Positions 1-5,517 of a DNA stretch of 5,517 nucleotides are shown here, in pieces (the first letter of the stretch is position 1; each line of letters opens with the position of its first letter). Position numbers and translations under genes: made by a program. This DNA is from Tannerellaceae bacterium (GTDB lineage Bacteria; Bacteroidota; Bacteroidia; Bacteroidales; Tannerellaceae): the NCBI GenBank assembly GCA_031267205.1, contig JAIRZN010000005.1, positions 1 through 5,517 of the forward strand, given 5' to 3'. The notes beneath the pieces are model-generated. The model had not been told where the DNA came from and did not search any database. It was given only the letters and a program-made list of their open reading frames with translations.

Positions 1-1186
1 GTTTTTTGCAATATAAGAAGAAAAGGAGGAGCGCTACGTAGCTCAGTATCATTGTCCCGATACCAAATCGCAAGGAGAACGTATTCCCCGGTATATGGCT
101 GAAAGCATCGACGATCCACGTCATCGAGCGAGTTAATACCTCCACAGTAAATTGAAGTACGTCCGATCCCGGAAATCCCGCCTCCGGCATCATCATCCAT
201 ACTAATGCCGAAGGTATCAGTAATGTAGCTATCAACGTCAATGGGATATTTGTGAACAGGAACAATACGGGAAAGCGTTCAAAGTAGAACAGGCATAAGA
301 AAGCCACGCCCGCCTGTGCCGCCAGCGTGAGCGTAGCACATTCCCAAGGCGTCCTCAAGACGGGGTTCCGAATTTCGAGCAGTCCGCTCAGGCTCGGCTG
401 GAGATACAAGATGGAAGCGACAGCGGTGTAGCTTAGTTGGAATCCGATGTCATATAAATAAAGAGGGTTATAAGCCAGCATGCAGAAGGCCGAAACCGTC
501 AGCGTACTGTATCCGTCGGTCGATCTGCTGAGTTGTTTTCCGGTAAGGTATAGCGTGAGCATCGCGGCCGATCGTATGGAGGCGGCGGCCATTCCGCTGA
601 CGGCGGTAAAAGCCCATAGCAAAAGCATGGCGAGGAGGTATCTTATCCACGTTCCGATGGTGTTTGCGGAGAGGAAAAACAGTATCCGCGTGATGAATCC
701 GCAGACTATTGCCACGTGGAAGCCGCTTACCGACAGGATATGTATTACACCCGTGTCTGCGAATTGTTGCCGGATGTCTTTGGGCATTTGTCCGTTGTCC
801 CCTAAGGTTACGGTAGCCAAGACCAAGCGGTCCGTTTCCGAGAGCTGCAGGCGTTCAAGAGGTGCAAGCAAGCGCTCCCTTGCACGTCCGGCCCATTGCT
901 GCAAGAGGCCGGGAGCAGGGTCGGGCGGCCGGTTTTCGTGATAGGCAGTCATTTGTATGGATAGAAATAAGAGAAGGCAGGCGAATGCGATTCCCCAGTT
1001 ACAGCGGCCGCCGTAGTTCGGCTCCGGTTTTCCCCTAAAGACCGTCGGCGCCAGGAGCAACACGGCAGGTATAAGTAATAATGCGAAGGAAGATAGCCTG
1101 AAGGAGCCATATGTTTGCAGCACGATTCCTGTTATCCATATGAGGAGAGGGCGCATGAATATACGCTTTCGTATTTCTTTTATCAA
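1..1186 (-). CDS. comEC: ComEC/Rec2-family competence protein, DNA-uptake channel (3' end cut off by the window)
   Basis: Translating the minus strand gives about 395 open codons with no stop before the left edge. The family (known role) forms the inner-membrane channel that moves single-stranded DNA into the cytoplasm during transformation. The diagnostic competence-domain motif HILSVSGFHVAIV is at residues 148-160, followed by hydrophobic helices and the typical stretches YNPLYLYDIGFQLSY (about 239-253) and AAQAGV (289-294). Two or three hydrophobic helices lie in the first 80 residues. The usual periplasmic OB-fold region (DUF4131) between these helices and the competence motif is nearly absent. 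The metallo-beta-lactamase-like C-terminal domain of many ComEC proteins would lie beyond the window if present. The frame is the same as rpe, 27 bases after its stop. I chose the TTG at 1186 because residues IKEIRKRIF before the first ATG (1156) look like the family's usual N-terminus; 1156 is the alternative. No clear ribosome binding site favours either. Family assignment is firm, exact start is not. Confidence 0.9.
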   Translation of the reverse strand, partial: MIKEIRKRIFMRPLLIWITGIVLQTYGSFRLSSFALLLIPAVLLLAPTVFRGKPEPNYGGRCNWGIAFACLLLFLSIQMTAYHENRPPDPAPGLLQQWAGRARERLLAPLERLQLSETDRLVLATVTLGDNGQMPKDIRQQFADTGVIHILSVSGFHVAIVCGFITRILFFLSANTIGTWIRYLLAMLLLWAFTAVSGMAAASIRSAAMLTLYLTGKQLSRSTDGYSTLTVSAFCMLAYNPLYLYDIGFQLSYTAVASILYLQPSLSGLLEIRNPVLRTPWECATLTLAAQAGVAFLCLFYFERFPVLFLFTNIPLTLIATLLIPSALVWMMMPEAGFPGSDVLQFTVEVLTRSMTWIVDAFSHIPGNTFSLRFGIGTMILSYVALLLFFLYCKK

Positions 1187-1213
1187 GATGTTAAGGTTGG
1201 TTTGTCGTTTGTA

Positions 1214-1864
1214 TTATAAAGCTTTCAAGTCTCTGATTGTTTGTTGGGGGTTGTGCGATTTAAAGATGAAATTGCCTGCGACTAATATGTCGGCTCCGGC
1301 GGTGAGCAAGCGTCCTGCCGTTTCCATATTCACTCCGCCATCTACTTCTATCAAGGTATGAAGACCTTTACGGGTAATCATGTCCTTCAGGCGTGCGGTT
1401 TTTTCCACGGAGTGTTCGATAAAATGTTGTCCTCCGAATCCCGGGTTTACCGACATCAGCAACACCATATCCACGTCATGTATAATATCTTCGAGCAGGT
1501 AGACGGGCGTATGCGGGTTGAGTGTTACGCCCGCCATCATACCTGTTTCCTTGATAGCGGCGATGGTGCGGTGCAGGTGTGGGGATGCTTCGTAATGCAC
1601 GTTCATCATGTAGGCCCCTGTCTCGGCTACCGTTTTAATAAACTTTTCCGGTTCTACTATCATCAGATGCACGTCCATCGGTTTTTTCAGTATTGGCCCG
1701 ACGGCTTCCAGGATGGGGAATCCAAAAGAGATGTTCGGCACGAAAACGCCGTCCATTATATCAAAATGCAACCAGTCCGCTTCGCTGTCGTTTATTAATT
1801 CTATCTCCTCCTTCAAGTGCAGGAAGTCGGCCGATAAAAGCGATGGCGCTATTTTATGTTTCAT
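1214..1864 (-). CDS. rpe: Ribulose-phosphate 3-epimerase
   Basis: This cytoplasmic TIM-barrel enzyme interconverts D-ribulose 5-phosphate and D-xylulose 5-phosphate in the pentose phosphate pathway. The 216-residue product has the normal family length and all signature motifs: the start KIAPSLLSADF, LHFDIMDGVFVPN at 32-44, MDVHLMI at 63-69, MSVNPGFGGQ at 137-146 with the phosphate-binding loop, and IEVDGGVN at 172-179. The expected metal-binding and catalytic residues are present as His33, Asp35, His66 and Asp175. The ATG at 1864 is chosen over an in-frame GTG at 1903 because the protein then starts exactly where the family does, and because a Bacteroidota -7 box (1883-1890) lies between the two, so the GTG would be upstream of the transcript. 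comEC follows after 27 bases and is probably co-transcribed. Nothing is missing or unusual in the enzyme. Confidence 0.97.
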   Translation of the reverse strand: MKHKIAPSLLSADFLHLKEEIELINDSEADWLHFDIMDGVFVPNISFGFPILEAVGPILKKPMDVHLMIVEPEKFIKTVAETGAYMMNVHYEASPHLHRTIAAIKETGMMAGVTLNPHTPVYLLEDIIHDVDMVLLMSVNPGFGGQHFIEHSVEKTARLKDMITRKGLHTLIEVDGGVNMETAGRLLTAGADILVAGNFIFKSHNPQQTIRDLKAL

Positions 1865-1882
1865 ATTCACATCTGTTTCCGG

Positions 1883-1890
1883 CAAAGATA
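1883..1890 (-). promoter_or_regulatory. Bacteroidota -7 promoter element for rpe-comEC
   Basis: Reading the minus strand, TATCTTTG matches the TAnnTTTG consensus of the primary Bacteroidota sigma factor exactly. It lies about 19 bases upstream of the rpe ATG, which implies a leader of roughly 10-15 bases. The -33 half is poor: no TTTG sits at the usual 19-21 base spacing, only a T-rich stretch a little further out. No terminator hairpin is visible between the end of the EEP gene and this site, so read-through from upstream could add to rpe expression. Confidence 0.6.
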
Positions 1891-1942
1891 TAAAGAATTT
1901 CACGTACCTGCATAAAAGTCTTTGATTCTCACTCCTTCCTTA

Positions 1943-3028
1943 TCAGGGCTGCAATGAGAGGTAGCACCAGAGAGGGTAATGATCGGAATAATCGACATGG
2001 TCGACCGTGCACCTGTATGATTTCATGTTAGGGGAGTGAAGGATATTGTCGATGCGAAACCAGAAATAGTTAAGGTTATACGTAATTCCCAGTCCGAGTC
2101 CCGATTCGGCGAATGCATCAAGCAGTTCGCCCTGCACTTGACGGTGTGCGTACGAGATGGGCGTATCGTTGAAGTCGCCGCAGACTAAGATATAATCGTT
2201 TTTGCTTTCCTTGATTTCTTCGGCGACGGCGCGAGCCTGACGGGCGCGTATGAGGAATGCCGGGCCTAACTTTTGCTGTATTGTACTGCGGAGGCTGTCG
2301 AAGGTTTCGGGGCGCGCGCCTTTCAGGAAATCAAGGTAGCGCAGCCTGTCTTTGGAGGTCAGCTTGAAGGATTCGAGGTGATTGTTTACGAGGGTCAGCC
2401 TCTTGTCGCCGATTGTCAGCGTATGGATGGAAGAGCCGTTGTCCCTGCTTTCGTACTTTATCCGGCGCGACTCGGTGATGGGATACTTGGAATAGACAGC
2501 CATTCCAGAACCGAAGTTCTTGAGCCTGATGATTGATTTGTAAGGATACATCTTCAGTTCCTTGTTGATTTTTTCTTCATTGCGTTCGTTCACGAAATAT
2601 TCCTGCAAGCAGACAATGTCGGCGTCCGAGTCGGCGATATACCGGATTATATTATCCGGCGCGTCCTTGTCGCCCGACATATAGGCGAATCCCATGACAT
2701 TGTAGGTAAGCAGCTTTATAAGATTTTCCTCCGGAACATCCTTGTGGAGATGAAACGGGAAGTAGCTCGTGACCGGATTCCAGCAGATGGCAAAGGCTGC
2801 GATACCGATCGCGAGACATTTCCACCTGCCGATAAAGGCCCAGTAAACGATAAAGGCCGCGTTCAGCAGACAAATAAAAGGAAAAACAAGGCCAAGGTAG
2901 GAAAAGAACAACGTCCTTTCCGGCGCGATCCTGTCGGAATAAGCTGAAGCGATAAGTAGCGTAGAGGCCAGGATATTGGCGGAGATAAAGAAATAGCGTA
3001 TTATGTTTTTAACCGTTCCCGTCTGCAT
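1943..3028 (-). CDS. Membrane-anchored endonuclease/exonuclease/phosphatase (EEP) family protein
   Basis: The 361-residue protein has two parts. Residues about 9-30, 40-65 and 68-84 are three hydrophobic helices that anchor it in the inner membrane. Residues about 104-360 form a DNase I-like metal-dependent phosphodiesterase fold. Active-site motifs are all present: LLTYNV (Asn110), VCLQE (Glu143), GSGMAVYSKYPI (173-184), VNNHLES (His217), CGDFNDTP (Asp285, Asn287), RIDNIL (Asp327) and SDHYPLW (Asp349, His350). An active enzyme is therefore likely. EEP members cut DNA, sphingomyelin, inositol phosphates or other phosphodiesters, and the substrate cannot be told from the sequence. The tail probably faces the periplasm if the three helices place the N-terminus in the cytoplasm (inference). 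The ATG lies 19 bases after the stop of the second rhomboid gene, so the two are probably in one operon. There is no clear Shine-Dalgarno sequence, as is common in this phylum. Confidence 0.92.
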   Translation of the reverse strand: MQTGTVKNIIRYFFISANILASTLLIASAYSDRIAPERTLFFSYLGLVFPFICLLNAAFIVYWAFIGRWKCLAIGIAAFAICWNPVTSYFPFHLHKDVPEENLIKLLTYNVMGFAYMSGDKDAPDNIIRYIADSDADIVCLQEYFVNERNEEKINKELKMYPYKSIIRLKNFGSGMAVYSKYPITESRRIKYESRDNGSSIHTLTIGDKRLTLVNNHLESFKLTSKDRLRYLDFLKGARPETFDSLRSTIQQKLGPAFLIRARQARAVAEEIKESKNDYILVCGDFNDTPISYAHRQVQGELLDAFAESGLGLGITYNLNYFWFRIDNILHSPNMKSYRCTVDHVDYSDHYPLWCYLSLQP

Positions 3029-3047
3029 AGCTTGTTACGGTGTGTCT

Positions 3048-3926
3048 TCAACGCTTGCTTGCGTCAAAGAGTTTTTTCTTTTCTTCGGAGGAAAGGCCGT
3101 TGTAGCCGGAGCGTTTGAGTTTATCCAGTATGGCGTCAATCTCGGCGTTAGCTGCATTTTTGCGTGCGTTGTATTCGTATCGCGTTTCGCTGCGTTTGTA
3201 AGAGACGTGCATCTTGGGTTTGGGCTTGGCGATGTTGGCGAGGGCGTCGATAGCGCGGTTCATAAACGCCGTGATGTCTGTCCCCTTCCTTATCCATGCC
3301 GCGAAGCATATCCCCAGCAGCGCGCCTCCTATGTGAGCGATGTGCCCGCCCGCGTTGTCCGAAGTGATAGCCAGCAAATCAAAGAGGAAGGCTCCAAGAG
3401 CCAGGTATATAAGTTTGACGCGCCCGAAAAACAGCAGCATTATCTCGTAATCTTTCCGGTAGAACGACACGGCGAAGACGATCGCCATAACCGAAGCCGA
3501 AGCCCCCATCAATGCGCTGCCGGCAGCCATAGCGCTGAAATACGGGAAGACATTGTAAGCCGCCATAAACAGCGCCCCGCCCGCTATACCTCCCAGCACA
3601 TAAAGCCCGCCCAATTGCCGCGGGCGGAAGAAGCGGAGGAATATCGCGCCGAACCAGTACAGCCACAGCATATTGAAAAGTATGTGCAGGAAGCCCGAAT
3701 GAGTAAACATATATGTTATCAGCGTCCACGGCCTGAGCAGCAACAAAGCGGGCGACGACGGCATATTCAGGTAGTCATACAGTGAAACTCCGCGTACATT
3801 GAAAAGCAGAAAGATTACATCGCATAGACGCAGGACGATGAACGCTCCTACATTAATATATATAAGCTTGGTCAGGATACTGCCCCGCTGGAAGGCAAGC
3901 TTCAGGTTATCTAAAAAATTTCCCAT
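3048..3926 (-). CDS. Rhomboid-family intramembrane serine protease with C-terminal cytoplasmic tail (second of a tandem pair)
   Basis: Rhomboids cut membrane proteins within or next to their transmembrane segments. This 292-residue protein has the six-helix core (about 19-43, 80-97, 105-127, 139-156, 168-188, 195-212). The HILFN motif is at 81-85 (oxyanion-hole His81 and Asn85), the nucleophile Ser143 in GASAS, and the catalytic His198 in AHIGGALLG. Both dyad residues are present, so it should be active. The residue after the serine is Ala where GxSG is more usual. After the core comes a charged tail of about 80 residues ending in DKLKRSGYNGLSSEEKKKLF, the small C-terminal motif seen on many Bacteroidota rhomboids (DUF6576-like, from memory). 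I chose the ATG at 3926 rather than an in-frame TTG at 3956: MGNFLDNLKLAF is a typical start and GAAAGG sits about 8 bases upstream. The gene overlaps the end of the upstream rhomboid by 20 bases, which suggests translational coupling. Confidence 0.94.
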   Translation of the reverse strand: MGNFLDNLKLAFQRGSILTKLIYINVGAFIVLRLCDVIFLLFNVRGVSLYDYLNMPSSPALLLLRPWTLITYMFTHSGFLHILFNMLWLYWFGAIFLRFFRPRQLGGLYVLGGIAGGALFMAAYNVFPYFSAMAAGSALMGASASVMAIVFAVSFYRKDYEIMLLFFGRVKLIYLALGAFLFDLLAITSDNAGGHIAHIGGALLGICFAAWIRKGTDITAFMNRAIDALANIAKPKPKMHVSYKRSETRYEYNARKNAANAEIDAILDKLKRSGYNGLSSEEKKKLFDASKR

Positions 3927-4671
3927 TGCCGGCGCCTTTCTTTTTCCAGTAAACAATCAAAAGCCACCCGAATATCATACCGCCCAGGTGAGCGAAGTGA
4001 GCGACGTTATCGCCGGCCATGCCTGCGAAGCCGAAGAACAGTTCAATCAGTCCGTATCCTATGACGAAGTATTTCGCCTTCACTGGGATAGGTATAAACA
4101 TTATAAACAGAGGCACATTAGGATATAAAACCCCGAAAGCCAGCAATACGCCGAACACGGCGCCCGAAGCTCCTACCGTCGCCCCGTTGATGAGTATGTT
4201 GAGCGAAGCCATGGCGGGGTCTTTGAAATTCATTCCCTTATTGAGCGCATCCAAACCTTGCTGGTACACAAGTTCGATGTCGCCCGGCATCATCATACCC
4301 TCCGTCCAGCGGATACGCACGTAAGCTACCAGTATATTAATAACGGCCGCCCCTACGCCCGTCACAAAGTAATACAGAAGGAAACGCCTCGACCCCCACA
4401 CATTCTCCAGCACGCGTCCAAACATATATACGCCGAACATGTTAAAGAACAGGTGAGAGATGGAACCGGTGTCATGCAAGAACATATACGAAACAATCTG
4501 CAAAAGATTAAAGTCCTCCGAAGCTGGGTAATGCAGGGCGAACAATCGGGAAAAGTCGACATTAATCCTGTCGAAAACAATGCTCGCAACCCAACAGATC
4601 ACATTAATAATTATCAAGTTTGCAACTACCGGCGTAGAGCTGAAGAAGCCTGAATAACGATGATTCGCCAT
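3907..4671 (-). CDS. Rhomboid-family intramembrane serine protease (first of a tandem pair)
   Basis: The 254-residue protein has the six-helix rhomboid core with almost no soluble tail. HLFFNMF at 73-79 supplies the oxyanion-hole residues His73 and Asn77, GASGA at 167-171 holds the nucleophile Ser169, and AHLGGMIFG at 227-235 holds the catalytic His228. It is therefore predicted to be an active inner-membrane protease. The substrate is unknown. An unusually long loop of about 45 residues (about 120-165, including EGMMMPGDIELVYQQGLDAL) separates helix 3 from helix 4, just before the catalytic serine. By GlpG topology this loop would face the periplasm. The ATG start lies about 25 bases downstream of a promoter -7 box and gives a normal rhomboid N-terminus. 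It heads a probable operon with the second rhomboid (overlapping by 20 bases) and the EEP-family gene. Confidence 0.95.
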   Translation of the reverse strand: MANHRYSGFFSSTPVVANLIIINVICWVASIVFDRINVDFSRLFALHYPASEDFNLLQIVSYMFLHDTGSISHLFFNMFGVYMFGRVLENVWGSRRFLLYYFVTGVGAAVINILVAYVRIRWTEGMMMPGDIELVYQQGLDALNKGMNFKDPAMASLNILINGATVGASGAVFGVLLAFGVLYPNVPLFIMFIPIPVKAKYFVIGYGLIELFFGFAGMAGDNVAHFAHLGGMIFGWLLIVYWKKKGAGNGKFFR

Positions 4672-4695
4672 ATTTTATATATTGTTTTACCAAAG

Positions 4696-4703
4696 CAAAG
4701 GTA
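4696..4703 (-). promoter_or_regulatory. Bacteroidota -7 promoter element for the rhomboid-rhomboid-EEP operon
   Basis: On the minus strand TACCTTTG matches TAnnTTTG exactly, 24 bases upstream of the first rhomboid ATG, giving a predicted leader of about 15-20 bases. The -33 region lacks a clean TTTG at 19-21 bases. The region just upstream is an AT-rich run. This promoter diverges from that of the HU gene, with the two -7 boxes about 95 bases apart. Confidence 0.6.
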
Positions 4704-4773
4704 TATATATTTTGTAACTAAAGGGACGGCGAGTATAAAAAGTGTCCTATGAGTAAAAAAAAATGATTTTTCC

Positions 4774-4804
4774 TTTGTCATATATCAAATAAAACCTACA
4801 TTTG
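4774..4804 (+). promoter_or_regulatory. Full Bacteroidota promoter (TTTG-N19-TAnnTTTG) for the HU gene
   Basis: TTTG at 4774-4777 and TACATTTG at 4797-4804 are separated by exactly 19 bases, a full match to the primary sigma-factor consensus of Bacteroidota. Transcription should start near 4809-4811, leaving an AT-rich untranslated leader of about 65 bases. A run of nine A (4755-4763) followed by TGATTTTT lies directly upstream of the -33 box and could act as an UP-like element or curved DNA. Both features fit a strongly expressed gene such as HU. Confidence 0.8.
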
Positions 4805-4875
4805 GGGCCGCGTGATTTTATAACAAATAGTTTTCAATATATAAATTGTTTAATGAGTAAATTTTTTGACAGATT

Positions 4876-5148
4876 ATGAACAAGACTGAGTTTATCGCTG
4901 CCGTAGCAGAGAAATCCGGATTAAGCAAAGTGGATACGAAGAAGGCCATAGATGCTTTCACAGAAACCGTCTCTTCCGAATTGCAACATGGTGGGAAAGT
5001 CGCGCTCCTTGGGTTTGGAGCCTTCTCTATTTCAGAAAAATCGGCGCGAAATGGCGTTAACCCAAAAACTAAGGAACCTATTCATATACCTGCCCGCAAG
5101 GCGGTAAAATTTAAGCCGGGCGCCGAACTATCGGAGCTTGTCAAATGA
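4876..5148 (+). CDS. HU-family (DNABII) DNA-binding protein
   Basis: The 90-residue protein has the standard length of HU, a dimeric nucleoid protein that bends and compacts DNA. Residues 1-40 form the helical dimerisation part (MNKTEFIAAVAEKSGLSK...). The signature GFGAFSISEKSAR is at 46-58, the DNA-binding beta arm spans about 52-75 with the intercalating Pro63 in NPKT, and IPARKAVKFKPGAEL is at 71-85. It could work as a homodimer or pair with another HU paralogue; genomes of this group usually carry several. Some DNABII members bind fixed sites like IHF, but the sequence here is closer to HU. The gene stands alone with a consensus promoter, a leader of about 65 bases and its own intrinsic terminator, so it is probably a single-gene transcript. 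The ATG start is unambiguous; the preceding bases (GACAGATT) give no clear Shine-Dalgarno. Confidence 0.96.
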   Translation: MNKTEFIAAVAEKSGLSKVDTKKAIDAFTETVSSELQHGGKVALLGFGAFSISEKSARNGVNPKTKEPIHIPARKAVKFKPGAELSELVK

Positions 5149-5168
5149 AATGGAGCCTGTTTTTATCC

Positions 5169-5214
5169 AAAAAGAAGAGAGCGTGTATTAAGCCATACGC
5201 TCTCTTCTTTTTTT
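5169..5214 (+). terminator. Intrinsic terminator of the HU gene
   Basis: AAGAAGAGAGCGT (5172-5184) pairs perfectly with ACGCTCTCTTCTT (5197-5209), a 13-base-pair stem with a 12-base loop that can be shortened by one G-T and one T-A pair. It ends in a run of seven T (5208-5214). The A-rich left flank (5169-5173) means it may also stop transcripts coming from the right. It begins about 20 bases after the HU stop codon. Confidence 0.93.
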
Positions 5215-5446
5215 GTTGCGCCTACCCCAAAGACAGCCAAGAAGCCCGTAAACCAACATTTTTCAGTTCAAATGTCCTTGTATTAAAAATAATGCGTAAT
5301 ATTGTGCCTGTAAAACATACAATAGATATTTTATGACTGATGCAGCGTATGCATATTACACTTGGGCTTTAATGCCCGGAACCCCCTTCGGGGGAAAGAA
5401 ATAAAAAACACAGGGGCAAGGCCTGCATCCGCAGGTACGTTCGTTA

Positions 5447-5473
5447 CTGCGCCGTTTCGCGCGGCTCTTTTTT
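5447..5473 (+). terminator. Possible intrinsic terminator (weak)
   Basis: CTGCGC (5447-5452) can pair with GCGCGG (5459-5464), one pair being G-T, around the loop CGTTTC. Six T follow at 5468-5473 after a three-base gap. An alternative pairing GCCG/CGGC competes. If real, it would end a plus-strand transcript covering the hairpins at 5364-5435. The short stem and the gap before the T run keep this tentative. Confidence 0.3.
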
Positions 5474-5474
5474 C

Positions 5475-5482
5475 CAAACATA
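5475..5482 (-). promoter_or_regulatory. Possible minus-strand -7 element
   Basis: The minus strand reads TATGTTTG, an exact TAnnTTTG match. The nearest TTG upstream is about 22 bases away, slightly too far for a standard -33 box. If used, transcription would start near 5468-5471 and run leftward through the hairpins. A chance match in AT-rich DNA is quite possible. Confidence 0.25.
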
Positions 5483-5517
5483 CTATGCAATATGGCGTTA
5501 GGGCCAAGCAGAGTGGC

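Larger units (their letters stand above)
5215..5517. other. Intergenic stretch of about 300 bases without a convincing gene; right half hairpin-rich
   Basis: No reading frame here resembles a protein I recognise. Positions 5215-5356 are AT-rich and plain. From 5364 rightward there are closely spaced hairpins: GGGC/GCCC (5364-5377), CCCC-TTCG-GGGG (5383-5394, a stable UUCG tetraloop in RNA), CCTGC/GCAGG around ATCC (5422-5435), and a GC-rich stem at 5447-5464 followed by six T. An A-rich linker lies at 5395-5410. This may be a small RNA, or the leader of a gene beyond the right edge. I tested it by eye for the core motifs of tmRNA, RNase P RNA and SRP RNA and found none. The two short ATG-started frames at 5485 and 5492 run off the edge and cannot be judged. 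Confidence 0.4.

Noticed and set aside
480..941. 153-codon open frame on the plus strand
   Set aside because: It is opposite comEC, whose competence motif and membrane helices are clear on the minus strand. The plus-strand product has no recognisable features.
1864..1903. Longer rpe form from GTG at 1903
   Set aside because: It adds 13 residues with no family counterpart and starts upstream of the -7 promoter box.
3003..3785. 260-codon open frame on the plus strand
   Set aside because: It lies antisense to the second rhomboid, which has complete catalytic motifs. The plus-strand product is low-complexity and Gln/Arg/His-rich in its second half, with no recognisable domain.
3926..3956. Longer second-rhomboid form from TTG at 3956
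   Set aside because: The ATG at 3926 has a better upstream purine signal and gives the typical N-terminus; the longer form only extends the overlap into the first rhomboid.
5145..5336. 63-codon frame overlapping the HU stop (ATGA)
   Set aside because: It runs straight through the perfect HU terminator hairpin and its T run, which would place it outside the HU transcript, and its composition is just the translation of that repeat plus AT-rich DNA.
5361..5517. tmRNA, RNase P RNA, SRP RNA or integron attC site
   Set aside because: The conserved cores I know for these RNAs are absent, and GTTAGGG at 5497-5503 does not match the attC core GTTRRRY or have a partner site. A database model search could still change this.
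1..5517. Mobile element, CRISPR array or recent transfer
   Set aside because: No transposase or integrase fragments, no spaced direct repeats and no flanking inverted repeats were seen. Gene content is typical chromosomal housekeeping and membrane functions with uniform codon style.

Overview
The window looks like ordinary chromosomal DNA from a Bacteroidota bacterium, most likely order Bacteroidales. A Tannerellaceae/Parabacteroides-like source fits the protein style, but the genus is a guess. Two things support the phylum. The protein families are of Bacteroidales type. Promoters match the Bacteroidota consensus TTTG-N19-TAnnTTTG, with a full match ahead of the HU gene and -7 boxes ahead of rpe and the rhomboid genes, while Shine-Dalgarno signals are mostly weak or absent.

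Layout. Positions 1-4671 hold five genes, all on the minus strand. In transcription order they are a rhomboid protease (3907-4671), a second rhomboid protease overlapping it by 20 bases (3048-3926), a membrane-anchored endonuclease/exonuclease/phosphatase (EEP) family protein (1943-3028), ribulose-phosphate 3-epimerase rpe (1214-1864), and a ComEC/Rec2-family DNA-uptake channel (1-1186) that runs off the left edge. The first three are tightly spaced and probably form one transcript from a promoter near 4700. rpe has its own -7 element in the short gap after the EEP gene, and comEC follows 27 bases after rpe, so rpe-comEC is probably a second unit, perhaps also reached by read-through. On the plus strand, reading away from the rhomboids, is a gene for an HU-type DNA-binding protein (4876-5148). 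It has a textbook promoter and a strong intrinsic terminator.

The last 300 bases (5215-5517) hold no convincing gene. Their second half is hairpin-rich, with promoter-like and terminator-like pieces, and could encode a small RNA whose strand I cannot settle.

How the genes fit together: rpe is central carbon metabolism (pentose phosphate pathway) and HU is chromosome architecture. The two rhomboids and the EEP protein are all inner-membrane proteins and may form a functional group, but their substrates cannot be read from the sequence. I see no mobile element, CRISPR array, tRNA or rRNA. No clearly new system stands out. The items most worth a second look are the shortened ComEC N-terminal region, the rhomboid pair with its large periplasmic insertion, and the structured intergenic segment at the right end.
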